A DNA stretch of 64,000 bases from NCBI GenBank assembly GCA_041390125.1, contig JAWKQN010000023.1:1-64000 (forward strand), read 5' to 3'. The notes beneath the pieces are model-generated. The model did not search any database. It saw only the letters and a program-made list of their open reading frames with translations, and had not been told where the DNA came from. Of the stretch, positions 8,661 to 17,568 are shown piece after piece. The stretch comes from Gemmatimonadota bacterium. Lineage in GTDB: Bacteria > Gemmatimonadota > Gemmatimonadetes > Longimicrobiales > Gaopeijiaceae. The translations under genes were made by a program, and so were the position numbers. How positions within the stretch are numbered: position 1 is the first letter of the stretch; each line of letters starts with the position of its first letter.

Positions 8661-10001
8661 ATGAGTCGTTCTCTCGTAACCAAGGGGGCCCTGGCGACCG
8701 CGGTCGCCCTGTCGGCCCTGGTCGGGACGGCCTGCTCGGTCGACGAGCTTCTCAAGGTCAACAACCCGGCCGAGCTCAATGAGGAGCTGTTGCAGGACTC
8801 GACGCTCGCGAAGGTGCTGCTGAACGGCGTGATCGGTGACTTCCAGTTCGCCTACTCCGATCCGTTCGTGTGGCGTGGCAGCATGTTCAGCGACGAGCAG
8901 ATCACCGGCATCAACTGGGAGCAGACCGCGCGCCTGAGTCAGCGCATCGTGCAGTACGACGAGGGTGACGCGGACCTCATGTTCTCGGACCTGAGCCGGG
9001 CGCGGGCGCAGGCGGACAGCGTGTCGGGTCGGTTCCGCACGCTGCTCGCCAACCCGTCGACGGACGCGCGACTCGCCACCACGCTCGCCTACGCAGGGTA
9101 CAGCTACATCCTGCTGGCGGACGCGATGTGTGAGGCCACGGTGAACGTGGGCTCGGAGATCTACGAGCCCCTCGAGCTGTACCAGTTCGCCGTGGATCGT
9201 CTGGAGGAGGCGCTGTCGATCGCTCAGGCGGCCAACAACAGCGACATCGCCAACATGGCTCGCGTGGGACTGACCCGCGCGCATCTGAACCTGGGCAACA
9301 ACGCGCAGGTGATCACGTATGCGCAGCAGGTTCCGGTGGACTACCGCAAGTGGATCGAGTACTCGGCGAGCGACCCTCGCCTCTACAACGTGCTCGAGGC
9401 CCGGGTGACCGGTGCCAACCACGCGCTGGGCGTCGCCCCGCACTTCATCGCGGGTGGCCCGTCCAACTTCGGGCAGCAGAACCTGGAGGCGTTCCTGACC
9501 GATCCGCGGGTGCAGCACCTGCCCATCTGGCGGCTCGGGCACAACCGGCTGACGCAGCTCTACACGCCCAAGCAGGGTCTGATGTTCTCCGAGTACAACG
9601 GAGAGACCTATGCGAACGGCGGCTCGCCGCCGGACTACGGGCAGGGCACGGACATCACGTTCGCGTCCGGCCTGGAAGCGCAGCACAACATGTACGAGGC
9701 CATGGGGCCCGGTCAGGCGACGTTGGATTTCGTCAACGACCGCCGTGCCGTCGGCAACCAGGCTCCGGTCAACCTGACCGGGGACGCGCTCATGATGGAG
9801 CTCCGCGACCAGCGTGGTCGTGACTTCTTCATGAACGGGACGCGCCTGGGTGACCTGCGCCGCTGGCTCCGCCAGGGAGACGACATGTTCCCGAGCGGAA
9901 CCCACCCGAACGAGCAGTGGGGCGCGTACGGCACGGCCACGTGCTACCCGATGCCGCTCGAGGAGTACGAGGGCAACCCGAACATCAACAACCCGCGCTG
10001 A
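8661..10001 (+). CDS. SusD/RagB-family outer-membrane lipoprotein
   Basis: A 446-residue helical lipoprotein that caps a SusC channel and captures substrate. The leader ends in VGTAC with Cys25 as the lipidation site. The helical TPR-like body and the late RDFFMNGTRLGDLRRW segment (about 390-410, the RagB/SusD pattern of an RxxxF...G.R..DLRRW run) identify the family. It lies 24 bp after the SusC-like gene with AAGGA as ribosome site and is cotranscribed with it. A strong hairpin follows. Sequence does not reveal the ligand. Confidence 0.9.
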   Translation: MSRSLVTKGALATAVALSALVGTACSVDELLKVNNPAELNEELLQDSTLAKVLLNGVIGDFQFAYSDPFVWRGSMFSDEQITGINWEQTARLSQRIVQYDEGDADLMFSDLSRARAQADSVSGRFRTLLANPSTDARLATTLAYAGYSYILLADAMCEATVNVGSEIYEPLELYQFAVDRLEEALSIAQAANNSDIANMARVGLTRAHLNLGNNAQVITYAQQVPVDYRKWIEYSASDPRLYNVLEARVTGANHALGVAPHFIAGGPSNFGQQNLEAFLTDPRVQHLPIWRLGHNRLTQLYTPKQGLMFSEYNGETYANGGSPPDYGQGTDITFASGLEAQHNMYEAMGPGQATLDFVNDRRAVGNQAPVNLTGDALMMELRDQRGRDFFMNGTRLGDLRRWLRQGDDMFPSGTHPNEQWGAYGTATCYPMPLEEYEGNPNINNPR

Positions 10002-10029
10002 CGCGGGAGGTCGACCGAGGGTGACATCA

Positions 10030-10060
10030 CCGGGGGTGGGGCCGCTGGCCCCACCCCCGG
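10030..10060 (+). terminator. Terminator of the susC-susD-like unit
   Basis: A perfect 14-bp stem (10030-10043 with 10047-10060) closes a GCT loop 28 bases after the SusD-like stop, followed by the mildly T-rich TTCTCGTTC. It lies between convergent genes and may act on both strands. Confidence 0.75.
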
Positions 10061-10110
10061 TTCTCGTTCAGGGACGTCGGGAGAGGGGCAGCACCGTCGG
10101 TGCGGTGGGC

Positions 10111-11316
10111 TCAGAGCGTGCCCAGGAAGCGGAGCACGGCCTCCTGGGTCACCCGATCGAGCGCGGCGAACGCCGTGCGGGCCGCCTCCGCCTCTCCGCC
10201 GTGCGCGAGGATCGCATCCCGGACGCGGGTGGCCCGACCGTCGTGGAGGAACCGGCGGCGGTAGCGCAGCCCGATGAGCGGCTCGGTCCGGTGCTCCGTA
10301 GCCGTGGCGCCGGCGGTGCACGCGCTCTCCAGATCCGGCCCCATGTCATGGAGGAGCAGGTCGGAGTACAGCGCGAAAGTGCGCCCCGCGAGGGGAGGTG
10401 GAGCGCTGGCTGCGGTCCGCTGCTGCGGCGTATGGCAACGGGCACACCCCAGCCCCTCGAACAGCGCCTCCCCCTGCCGCACGGCCTCCTCGTCGGCCGG
10501 CGAGGCGGTCCCGGGCGCCGGCGGAGCCAGCCAGCGCACGAAGTCGGTCACCAGCGAGGCCGTGCCCTCATCCACCTCGGGCTCTCCGGTCGGATCGGCC
10601 CCCTCGGGGAGGCCGGGCCGGTCGCCGGCCTGGGCTTCGTCCGGGACCATCGCGGTGGTGAGGCCCATCTCGAACCGGAAGGCCTCGTCCACGAACCCCG
10701 CCAGGGTGGCCGTGCCCGACTTGCGTCCGAAGCGGGCGGGGCGTCCCTGCCCGTCCTGACCCAACCGCCCGGAGATACCGTCCCCGTCCCGGTCGTCGGG
10801 GTCGGCCCGCGCCTCCAGGTCCGCCAGGGGGATCAGGTCCATGAGGCCGACCCCGAACAGGAACGGGGTGTTGATCCGCCCGCGGGTGTTGGCCTCCGCG
10901 GGCGTCCCGGCCGGAGCGGCGCCCAGGGCGGCCGCCCGCGGGGTGACCTTGGCCCGCACGTTCTCTCCGCCCTGGGCGGCCAGCACGTCACATGTGCCGT
11001 CCGCGGCCTGATGGGCGGCCTTCACCACCAACTGCTCCCCCGTCCCCCCGTCCGCCGGATCCGTGTGGCAGGCGTTGCAGGCGTTCTCGTTGAAGCGGGG
11101 CCCGAGGCCGTCCGCTTCGGTGAAGATCCGACCGAAGAGCGCCTGGCCGGCCCGGAAGCGCTCCAGTTGCGAGGCGTCGAGGCCGGGCACCGGTTCCCCG
11201 ATGGGGGCATGCAGGGGACTGGGCGCCGGTTCCGGGGTACAGGCAGCAAGCAGCAACACGGCGCCGCTGAGCCAGCGAGCGCCCGGGAACGGGGAACCAG
11301 GAGCGAGTGTGGGCAT
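10111..11316 (-). CDS. Di-heme oxidoreductase lipoprotein (putative peroxidase, DHOR family)
   Basis: A 401-residue exported c-type cytochrome. The leader ends LLAAC (Cys26), a good lipobox. There are two covalent heme sites: CNACH (Cys80-His84) inside LGPRFNENACNACHTDP, and CARCH near residue 300. The GLGPRFNENxCxxCH context is typical of the DUF1111 di-heme family related to MauG/CcpA peroxidases. The likely role is periplasmic electron transfer or peroxidase; the partner is unknown. The ATG at 11316 falls in the CATG that also holds the start of the divergent lipoprotein gene. No good Shine-Dalgarno is visible upstream of it. Confidence 0.85.
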   Translation of the reverse strand: MPTLAPGSPFPGARWLSGAVLLLAACTPEPAPSPLHAPIGEPVPGLDASQLERFRAGQALFGRIFTEADGLGPRFNENACNACHTDPADGGTGEQLVVKAAHQAADGTCDVLAAQGGENVRAKVTPRAAALGAAPAGTPAEANTRGRINTPFLFGVGLMDLIPLADLEARADPDDRDGDGISGRLGQDGQGRPARFGRKSGTATLAGFVDEAFRFEMGLTTAMVPDEAQAGDRPGLPEGADPTGEPEVDEGTASLVTDFVRWLAPPAPGTASPADEEAVRQGEALFEGLGCARCHTPQQRTAASAPPPLAGRTFALYSDLLLHDMGPDLESACTAGATATEHRTEPLIGLRYRRRFLHDGRATRVRDAILAHGGEAEAARTAFAALDRVTQEAVLRFLGTL

Positions 11317-11770
11317 GAACGAACGTAGGCGTTCGAGCCGGCTTCCGGCAGTCGTGCGGGGCGGTGCGGGACTGGTGGCCTTCGCGGTGCTGGGTGGGTG
11401 CAATGTCTTCGACACCGACGACAACCGGCCGGAGCGCGCGCGCGTCCAGGTGGAGGTCTCGTCCGCGCCGTCGCCACTGCGGTTGATCGTGTCGACGGAC
11501 TTCGTCGAGCTCGTGGACCAGGATACGGGCACCATCCTGGCGGCGCTGAACGAAGCCGACACGTTCGCGTTGGCCGCGGGAGACTCCTTCGACCAGACGT
11601 TCTCGCTGGAGGAGCTCGGGAGCGTGCTGGCGCGGCTCACGGAGACGGAGGACGAAGAGGCCACCGTGCGCATGCGGGTCTACCTCGACGGAGGCCTCGA
11701 ATACGACCGCACGGGCACACTGCAGGACGCCACGATCGAATACCGCTTCGTCTACTCCAACTTCTTCTGA
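11315..11770 (+). CDS. Small unknown lipoprotein
   Basis: A 151-residue protein with a basic N-terminus (MNERRRSSR), a hydrophobic segment and a lipobox VLGGC (Cys29), so it is an exported lipoprotein. The mature part is acidic and beta-rich with no family recognised. The Shine-Dalgarno AGGAG at 11299-11303 precedes the ATG at 11315; an in-frame GTG at 11309 is an alternative start. The gene is divergent from the di-heme lipoprotein with overlapping start codons. A functional link to that cytochrome is inference from position. Confidence 0.7.
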   Translation: MNERRRSSRLPAVVRGGAGLVAFAVLGGCNVFDTDDNRPERARVQVEVSSAPSPLRLIVSTDFVELVDQDTGTILAALNEADTFALAAGDSFDQTFSLEELGSVLARLTETEDEEATVRMRVYLDGGLEYDRTGTLQDATIEYRFVYSNFF

Positions 11771-11782
11771 GCGCGGCTGCGC

Positions 11783-13069
11783 TCAACGGGGGTCGATCGC
11801 CTCGGCGCCGCGCAGCTTGCGGAAGAGGCGATCGGCCCCTGTGACGATCGTGGGGACCACGGCGAACAGCAGTCCGTAGCCGAGCGCGTTGGCGAAGTCC
11901 GCCTCGCCGGCTCCCTCCGTCGACAGCGCGAAGGCGTAGCCCGGGATCAGCGCCACGGCGGCACCCAGCGCCGCGGGGCCGAAGCGGCCCACGGACCGCT
12001 CGGTTCCTCCACTCCAGCGGGCGGAGAGGGCGGCGGCCACGGTGGGGATCAGCACCGCCGTGGTGACGGCCAGGGCGGTGCCGCCCGTCCCGCACTCGGT
12101 GACGATCTCCTCCTTGGCGTCGATGCCCACGCACTGGCCGGCCACGATCGCCCCGGCTGCCACGCCCGCCGCGTTCCCGAGCGCCGTGCCGAGGAAGGCG
12201 CGCCGGGTGTGATGCCCCTCCGGATCCTGGGACCAGTCGAAGTGGCTCTCGGACGGGCTCCGGAGCGGCATCGGCGGTCCGAGATCCGTGCCGCCCGCCG
12301 GTCGCTCCAGACCGGGCGTCTGCGTGCTGATGAGGATCACGCCGTAGAGCGAGCCCGTCCCGTAGCGGGCGCCGGCCTCCCCGGGCGGGATGACCTCGAG
12401 CTGCTCGATGGTGTTGAGCGCCAGCATGCCGTAGAGGAAGTTCGGGTTGGAGATGGGCACACCGTCCAGGTAGACGGCCGGATGCTGACAGCCGCGATCC
12501 AGCAGCGAGATGCTCTGGGCCGAGCGGAACTCCAGGCACACGTCCGTGCCGCTCAGGTTGTTGGCCTGGCGCACGCGGATGCCCGGGACGGTCTGGCGCA
12601 GCAGATCGCCCAGGTGCCGGCTGGTGCCGATCGCGCGCTGGATCATCTCCTCGTCCACGACGTGCTGGCTCGACCCCCGGGCCAGCCGCTGCCGCCGTTC
12701 GGGGGTCATGACCTCGACCACCACGGGCTCGATGGCGATCGCTTCGCGGGAGATCCGGATCTCGAGCTCGAGGGCGGACGTCCCGACGTCGACGACCTGC
12801 TGATGGGAGCCGTAGGCCAGGTGCTCCAGGACCAGCAGCCGCTCCCCGGCCGGCAAACCCCTGAGGAGGAAGCGGCCGTCCGCGTCGGTGAGGGCCTCGG
12901 CTCGCGTGCCCGCGGCCCGCAGGAGCACGTCGGCCACGCCGTCGCCGCTTTCCATGTCCACGACCCGACCGCGAAGGTCGAGCGCCTGGGCCCGGAGCGC
13001 GCTGGGGGCGACCAGCGCCGCGAGGAGGGCCAGAAGGGCCCGGAAGCGAAGGGGTCGGGAGGAAGCCAT
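11783..13069 (-). CDS. Barrel-less TonB-plug protein with hydrophobic C-terminal domain
   Basis: A 428-residue exported protein. It has a signal peptide (1-28, ending LRAQ), then a carboxypeptidase-like regulatory domain (about 30-115, LRGRVVDMESGDGVADV), then a TonB-receptor plug domain (about 135-250) with AVYLDGVPISNP and IEQLEVIPPGEAGARYG. No outer-membrane beta-barrel follows. Instead residues about 290-415 hold several Gly/Ala-rich hydrophobic stretches that look membrane-associated. It therefore cannot be an ordinary receptor. A docking or signalling role in the envelope is speculation. The ATG at 13069 begins a clear signal peptide. Confidence 0.75.
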   Translation of the reverse strand: MASSRPLRFRALLALLAALVAPSALRAQALDLRGRVVDMESGDGVADVLLRAAGTRAEALTDADGRFLLRGLPAGERLLVLEHLAYGSHQQVVDVGTSALELEIRISREAIAIEPVVVEVMTPERRQRLARGSSQHVVDEEMIQRAIGTSRHLGDLLRQTVPGIRVRQANNLSGTDVCLEFRSAQSISLLDRGCQHPAVYLDGVPISNPNFLYGMLALNTIEQLEVIPPGEAGARYGTGSLYGVILISTQTPGLERPAGGTDLGPPMPLRSPSESHFDWSQDPEGHHTRRAFLGTALGNAAGVAAGAIVAGQCVGIDAKEEIVTECGTGGTALAVTTAVLIPTVAAALSARWSGGTERSVGRFGPAALGAAVALIPGYAFALSTEGAGEADFANALGYGLLFAVVPTIVTGADRLFRKLRGAEAIDPR

Positions 13070-13177
13070 GGCGATCCGGATGGGGAGCAGGTGAAGCGGG
13101 AGCCGTGCGGGTCCCGTTTCTAGTACGCCGGGGCGGGCGTCCGGTGTCCGTGGCGCCCCCGATCCTGAATGTGCGAC

Positions 13178-13209
13178 GGGGTCGGCGCCCCCGCGAGGGC
13201 GCCGACCCC
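13178..13209 (-). terminator. Terminator-like hairpin after the LTxxQ gene
   Basis: A 13-bp perfect stem (13178-13190 with 13197-13209) with a CCGCGA loop lies 20 bases past the stop of the LTxxQ-like gene and before the start of the plug-protein gene. No T-run follows on the minus strand, so termination is inferred from the stem alone. Confidence 0.55.
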
Positions 13210-13229
13210 GGTCCTCGGACGGCCGGGCT

Positions 13230-13796
13230 TCAGCGCGCGGAGCCGGGCCGCTGGCGGCCCGGCCGGCCGGGGACGCCATTCCCCGGGCCGGGCCGCCCGT
13301 CCCGCAGGCGGGGACGGTCACCCCGGTCGCCCCGACGGCCCTCGGCCCGGTCGGCACGACGCTGCTGCCGCAGCTCCTGCAGCCTGGTCTGCTGCGTCTC
13401 GGTCAGGAGTCCCTGCATCTCCACGCGCAAGGCATCCCGCCGTTCGTGCGCGCGATCCCGCGCCTGGTGCAGCGCGTCGCGGGCCTCCGCCGCCGTACGC
13501 TCCCCGGCGGCCACGTCCGAACGGATCCGCGCCCGCTCCGCCTGGTCCGCCTGTGCAGCCTGCAGGTGCTCGAGGCGCAGCGTGTTCAAGCGCGCCACCT
13601 GCTGGTCGGTCAGCTCGAGGGCTTCGCGTTGTCGCAGGAGCGCCTCGACCCCTGCACCCCGCGGTCCGACGAACGCAGCGCGCGCACCGTCGCCTCCCGG
13701 GCCCTGCGCCCGCGGCGCACGTTGCGCCGCCAGGGGCGCGGCCACCAAACCCGCACCGGCCACCACGGCCACCATCACCTTCGCTCTAGCCTTCAT
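13230..13796 (-). CDS. LTxxQ-motif periplasmic protein (Spy/CpxP-like)
   Basis: A 188-residue exported helical protein. It has a signal peptide (1-25, ending PLAAQ), a single clear LTxxQ motif in LELTDQQVARLNTLR, a long Arg/Glu/Gln-rich helix, and an Arg/Gly/Pro-rich disordered tail. Spy/CpxP relatives are periplasmic chaperones or metal and stress sensors. The ATG at 13796 follows a GGAGG ribosome site; an upstream in-frame ATG at 13835 lacks one. The role is inferred by family resemblance. Confidence 0.75.
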   Translation of the reverse strand: MKARAKVMVAVVAGAGLVAAPLAAQRAPRAQGPGGDGARAAFVGPRGAGVEALLRQREALELTDQQVARLNTLRLEHLQAAQADQAERARIRSDVAAGERTAAEARDALHQARDRAHERRDALRVEMQGLLTETQQTRLQELRQQRRADRAEGRRGDRGDRPRLRDGRPGPGNGVPGRPGRQRPGSAR

Positions 13797-13898
13797 GACG
13801 ACCTCCGTTGTCGATGTCCTGTGGGATAGACACACGGAGCGCCGGTTTCGTTAGGTGCTGCACGCCTGGCCGGAGTGCGCGGCGGCACCTCCGAACGA

Positions 13899-15062
13899 TC
13901 AGAGGGGCAGCGAAACCAGCGTGCGGTCGGGCGCGACCGCGGAGAGGACCACGCGCACCGGCTCCACCACGCCCGCCGCGCGGAAGGACTCCGCCCGCAC
14001 CACGAAGCTGGGCGTGATGACATATCCGCGGGGAGCGACGAGAGCGCCGTCGCGGGTACGCAGATCTTCGGCGAGCGCTGCGCCGATGGGGACCTCGGAG
14101 AACGGAAGCTCGCGGATCTCCTGGCGCGCCAGCGCCGCACCGCGTGCGCGGGCGAACGTCGCGAGCAGGTCGCGGTCGTACAGGGTCCGGCCGCGCATGG
14201 TGTCGAGGGCCTCCTGCTCATCGATGCCGCGAGCTTGCAGGAGGTCGAAGTCCACGGCGATGCGTAGCATGTGACCACCCGGCGTCGCCGGTGCGATCCC
14301 GTCCAGCACCGACCGGTAGAAGTCCTCCACGACGTGCGCCACGGGCTCCAACCGCGGGATGTCGTCGATGATGGCCCGTAGTAGCGCGGGGATCCGAGCC
14401 ATCTCGTCCAGCTCGGTCTCCGTCAGGCTCTGCCCGTGGTACATCTTGGCAGTGGTCCCCGGCGAGAGCGCGACGCTGCCGATCTGCGACATCATCGCCG
14501 CGACTTCGATGAACCAGCTGCGCCCCACGCCCAGGTCGCGACAGAGCTCCCGCACCATCTCCCGCACCCGCACGGCCCGTCCGAACGCCTCGGGGTTGGC
14601 GAGGGCCAACATGTCCACGAGCGCCTGGACGCTGCCGCGCAGCGTCGACTCCAGCAGCTCGCGTTCGGCCACCTGCAGCTGGTGGTATTCGACCGCGCCT
14701 TCGAAGGCGGTCACGAGCTGTTCGGTCGGGCACGGCTTGGTGAGGAACCGGAAGAGCTGGCCCTCGTTGACCGCCCGGATGGCCGAGTCCAGGTCGGTCT
14801 GCCCCGTGAGCAGCATCCGGGTGATCTCGGGGCGCTCGCTGCGCACGCGCGCGAGGAGATCGGCGCCGGTCATGCCGGGCATGCGCATGTCGGACAGGAT
14901 CGCCGCGACCGAGTCCTCTCCCGCCAGGATCTCGAGTGCCTCTTCCCCGCTCGTGGCGGTCAGCACGCGGAACTTGCGCCGCAGGTTGAGCTCGATGCCT
15001 TCCAGCACCTTGGGCTCGTCGTCGACGCACAGGACCAGAGGCTTGAAGCGGACTGCGCTCAT
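13899..15062 (-). CDS. Response regulator with degenerate HD-GYP-like output domain
   Basis: A 387-residue protein, last in the H-NOX operon. The receiver domain (about 8-125) has the acidic pair in CVDDE, phosphoacceptor Asp58 in SDMRMPGM, and the conserved Lys in FLTKPC. Residues about 150-385 follow the HD-GYP pattern, but the catalytic pieces are gone: the HDIGK position reads MMSQIGS and the HHE position reads VVEDF. It is therefore predicted to lack cyclic-di-GMP phosphodiesterase activity and to work by binding a partner. The ATG overlaps the stop of the preceding REC-HDOD gene (ATGA). In Shewanella the regulator HnoD is likewise a degenerate HD-GYP; equivalence is inferred. Confidence 0.8.
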   Translation of the reverse strand: MSAVRFKPLVLCVDDEPKVLEGIELNLRRKFRVLTATSGEEALEILAGEDSVAAILSDMRMPGMTGADLLARVRSERPEITRMLLTGQTDLDSAIRAVNEGQLFRFLTKPCPTEQLVTAFEGAVEYHQLQVAERELLESTLRGSVQALVDMLALANPEAFGRAVRVREMVRELCRDLGVGRSWFIEVAAMMSQIGSVALSPGTTAKMYHGQSLTETELDEMARIPALLRAIIDDIPRLEPVAHVVEDFYRSVLDGIAPATPGGHMLRIAVDFDLLQARGIDEQEALDTMRGRTLYDRDLLATFARARGAALARQEIRELPFSEVPIGAALAEDLRTRDGALVAPRGYVITPSFVVRAESFRAAGVVEPVRVVLSAVAPDRTLVSLPL

Positions 15063-16282
15063 CGCCCGACTCCGGGTAGCACGCTCTCGGCCAGTTCCAC
15101 CGCCGCCCACTCCCACGCCTCGATGCGGTCGGCCACGCCCGCAGCGGCGAGATAGTCCATGTCCAGAGGGTCCGGACGCAGGGCCGTCCCGTCCATCGGA
15201 CCGAAGCTCGAGCCCACGATGCGCTCGGCGAGGGCGGCCGCGACGTGGACCGCGCCGGCCGGCCCGAATCCCGCTTCGCCCGCCAGCGCGGGACGGTGAT
15301 GATGCTGCACGCTGCGGGTGACGCGGGCCGGCAGGTTCCAGCGGTCCAGCAGCCAGGCACCGATGTCGGCATGGGTGGCGCCGAAGATCCTGCGCTCCGC
15401 CTCGTGCAGAGGGATCTCCGAGACGCGTGCCAGATTGCGTGCCTGGCGGAAGCGACCGGGCAGATACACCGCCATGATGAACTGCCCCAGATCGTGCAGC
15501 AGCGCCGCCGACGAGGCGGCGGCCGCGGCGCCCGGATCATCCAGGAGGCGGCGGGCCAGGCGCGAGGCCAGATCACTCCTGCGGTCCAACGTCTCGACCG
15601 AGAAGCCGTCCACCTGCAGACCGGGGGCCATGGCGTCGAACAGGCCGTTCGAGATCACGAGCCCGCGCCAGGCTTCGATGCCCAGACAGCCGAGCGCATC
15701 CTCGACCGTGACGATGCCGCTGCCCGCCGCGGCGGCGTTGCCGACCTGGAGGATGCGCGCGGTGGCAAACACGTCGTGGCTGACGGCGGCCGCGACCTGC
15801 TGCGTGGTGACCTCCGCATCGCGCAGAAGGTCCAGCAGGGCGCGATGCACGTCGGGCGGGATGGGCAGGGCGTCGAGGCCGCCCACGATCTCCTCGATCT
15901 CGGGGTCCGGGATCGAGCGGCGGAGGTCGTGCCCGTGCGCGATGGCGCCCTCCAGCGTCTCGGCGTCGCACGGCTTGAGCAGGATCCGGTGTGCGGCCGG
16001 AAGGGCGCGCAGGAGTTGCTGCTTCTCCGCGTGCCCCGTCAACAGGATGCGCACCACCTGGGGCTGATGCGTGCGGGCCCACTCCAGGAGCTGGTTCCCG
16101 TCCATCTCCGGCATGCGCATGTCCGTGATGAGCACATCGAACGATTCCCGCTCCAGGAGGTCCACCGCCTCGCGCGCCCGGTCGAGGAACACCATGTCCC
16201 AGCGCTTCCGGTGCCGGCGGAGGCTGTTCTCGAGGCCCTCGAGGACGGCGGGTTCGTCGTCGACGAACAGGACACGGATCAT
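15059..16282 (-). CDS. Response regulator with HDOD output domain
   Basis: A 407-residue protein. The receiver domain (1-120) has FVDDE at the acidic pocket, Asp54 in LITDMRMPEMDG as the phosphoacceptor, and the Lys of LLKPC. An HDOD domain (about 140-335) follows, with ALPIPPDVHRALLDLL at its start and LLHDLGQF inside. HDOD domains are HD-fold relatives that usually lack catalytic activity and act in signalling. Start and stop overlap the flanking genes by ATGA, so it is translated with the histidine kinase upstream. It is probably phosphorylated by that kinase. Confidence 0.85.
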   Translation of the reverse strand: MIRVLFVDDEPAVLEGLENSLRRHRKRWDMVFLDRAREAVDLLERESFDVLITDMRMPEMDGNQLLEWARTHQPQVVRILLTGHAEKQQLLRALPAAHRILLKPCDAETLEGAIAHGHDLRRSIPDPEIEEIVGGLDALPIPPDVHRALLDLLRDAEVTTQQVAAAVSHDVFATARILQVGNAAAAGSGIVTVEDALGCLGIEAWRGLVISNGLFDAMAPGLQVDGFSVETLDRRSDLASRLARRLLDDPGAAAAASSAALLHDLGQFIMAVYLPGRFRQARNLARVSEIPLHEAERRIFGATHADIGAWLLDRWNLPARVTRSVQHHHRPALAGEAGFGPAGAVHVAAALAERIVGSSFGPMDGTALRPDPLDMDYLAAAGVADRIEAWEWAAVELAESVLPGVGR

Positions 16283-17568
16283 GAAAGGCTCGTCCCGGGG
16301 TCCTGGATGGGCAGGCGGACGAAGAACGTGGTGCCTTCGCCCGGAGTGGTCTCGAAGCGCAGGGAGCCGCCGTGCTTCTCCACCACCACCGCGTAGGAGA
16401 TGGCCAGCCCCTGTCCCGTGCCCTTGCCGACGGGCTTGGTCGTGAAGAAGGGCTCGAAGAGGCGGTGGTGGATCGCTTCGGGGATCCCGGTGCCGGTGTC
16501 CGACACCGACACCACCACGAACTCCCCGTCCCGCCAGGATCGCAGCGTGAGAGCGCCGCGCTCCTCGCGGCCGACGTTGCGCTCCTCGATCGCTTGCGCT
16601 GCGTTGAGGACCAGATTCAGGAAGACCTGGTTCATGTCGCCGGCATAGCAGGGCACGAGGGGGATGTCCCCGAAGTCGGTCACCACGTCCGCGACGTACT
16701 TGTACTCGTTGCGGGCGACCGTGAGGGTGGTCTGCAGCGCCAGGTTGATGTCCGTGGCCACCTTGTCGTGCCCGGGGTGGGCGAACGCCTTCATGGCGGA
16801 CACGATGGTGCTCACGCGGTCCACGCCTTCCAGCGTGCGGGCGAACGCCTGCGGCACGCGCTGCTGCAGGAACTCCAGGTCCACCTCGTCCTCGAGCTCG
16901 GCGATGCGGGTCCTGGGCCCGGAGGCCAACTCCACCGTGGCCAGCGTGTCCCGATACAGGTCCACCAGCGACAGCAGGTCGGTGAAGCTGCCCTGCAGGA
17001 AGCGGGCGTTGTCGCCGATGAACTGCATGGGTGTGTTGATCTCGTGCGCGATGCCGGCGGCGAGCTGGCCCACGGACTCCAGCTTCTGCGCGTGCCGCAG
17101 CTCCAGCTCGAGCTGCCGCCGCTCGCGTTGATCGGCCGCCGCCACCACGTGGATGGGCTGCCCGACCTTGGGGGAGGCCGTCGCGATGGAGAGCACCACG
17201 GGGATGGGGCCGCCCACGCCCTGCCATTCATCCTCGAATTCGTCCACCCGGGCGTCGTCGCCGGAGCTGACCAGCCACTCCCAGAGCCGGGCCGAGATCG
17301 ATTCCACAGGGCGCCCCACCAGCTCGTCGGCCGGAACGCCCAGGAGCTCCACGGTCGCATCGTTCACATCGCGGATGGAGCCGTCGAACCGGACCACCAG
17401 CAGGGACTCCGGTAGGATGGAATACAGCTCCGTCAGGTAGGCATTGGCGCGCTGCAGCCGCTCGTTGGAGAGGAAGAGGTCCCGGGTGCGGTCCTCGATC
17501 ATCCGCTCCAGGATGGCGACACGCTTCTCGGCGCGTTCCAACCTGCGGCTCCCGACGACGGTGGTCAT
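16279..17568 (-). CDS. Sensor histidine kinase, H-NOX-associated (PAS-HisKA-HATPase)
   Basis: A 429-residue soluble kinase with no membrane segment. It has an N-terminal coiled coil (about 8-45), a PAS domain (about 48-150), and an H-box with His175 in GIAHEINTPMQF. The ATP-binding boxes are N (NLVLNAAQAI), G1 (DTGTGIPE), F (FEPFFTT) and G2 (GKGTGQGLAI). Lacking a transmembrane sensor, it should take its signal from the H-NOX protein encoded just upstream, as HnoK-type kinases do. It is expected to phosphorylate the two receiver proteins downstream. Both ends overlap neighbours by ATGA. Confidence 0.88.
   Translation of the reverse strand: MTTVVGSRRLERAEKRVAILERMIEDRTRDLFLSNERLQRANAYLTELYSILPESLLVVRFDGSIRDVNDATVELLGVPADELVGRPVESISARLWEWLVSSGDDARVDEFEDEWQGVGGPIPVVLSIATASPKVGQPIHVVAAADQRERRQLELELRHAQKLESVGQLAAGIAHEINTPMQFIGDNARFLQGSFTDLLSLVDLYRDTLATVELASGPRTRIAELEDEVDLEFLQQRVPQAFARTLEGVDRVSTIVSAMKAFAHPGHDKVATDINLALQTTLTVARNEYKYVADVVTDFGDIPLVPCYAGDMNQVFLNLVLNAAQAIEERNVGREERGALTLRSWRDGEFVVVSVSDTGTGIPEAIHHRLFEPFFTTKPVGKGTGQGLAISYAVVVEKHGGSLRFETTPGEGTTFFVRLPIQDPGTSLS

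Noticed and set aside
3909..9905. A 1998-codon open frame on the minus strand
   Set aside because: It is antisense to the exonuclease, oxidoreductase, SusC and SusD genes, which have clear motifs. Its translation is Arg/His/Val-rich with no domain, as expected from GC-rich antisense frames.
5601..10001. A polysaccharide utilisation locus around the SusC/SusD pair
   Set aside because: No glycoside hydrolase, lyase or sugar regulator is adjacent. The pair stands alone between unrelated genes.
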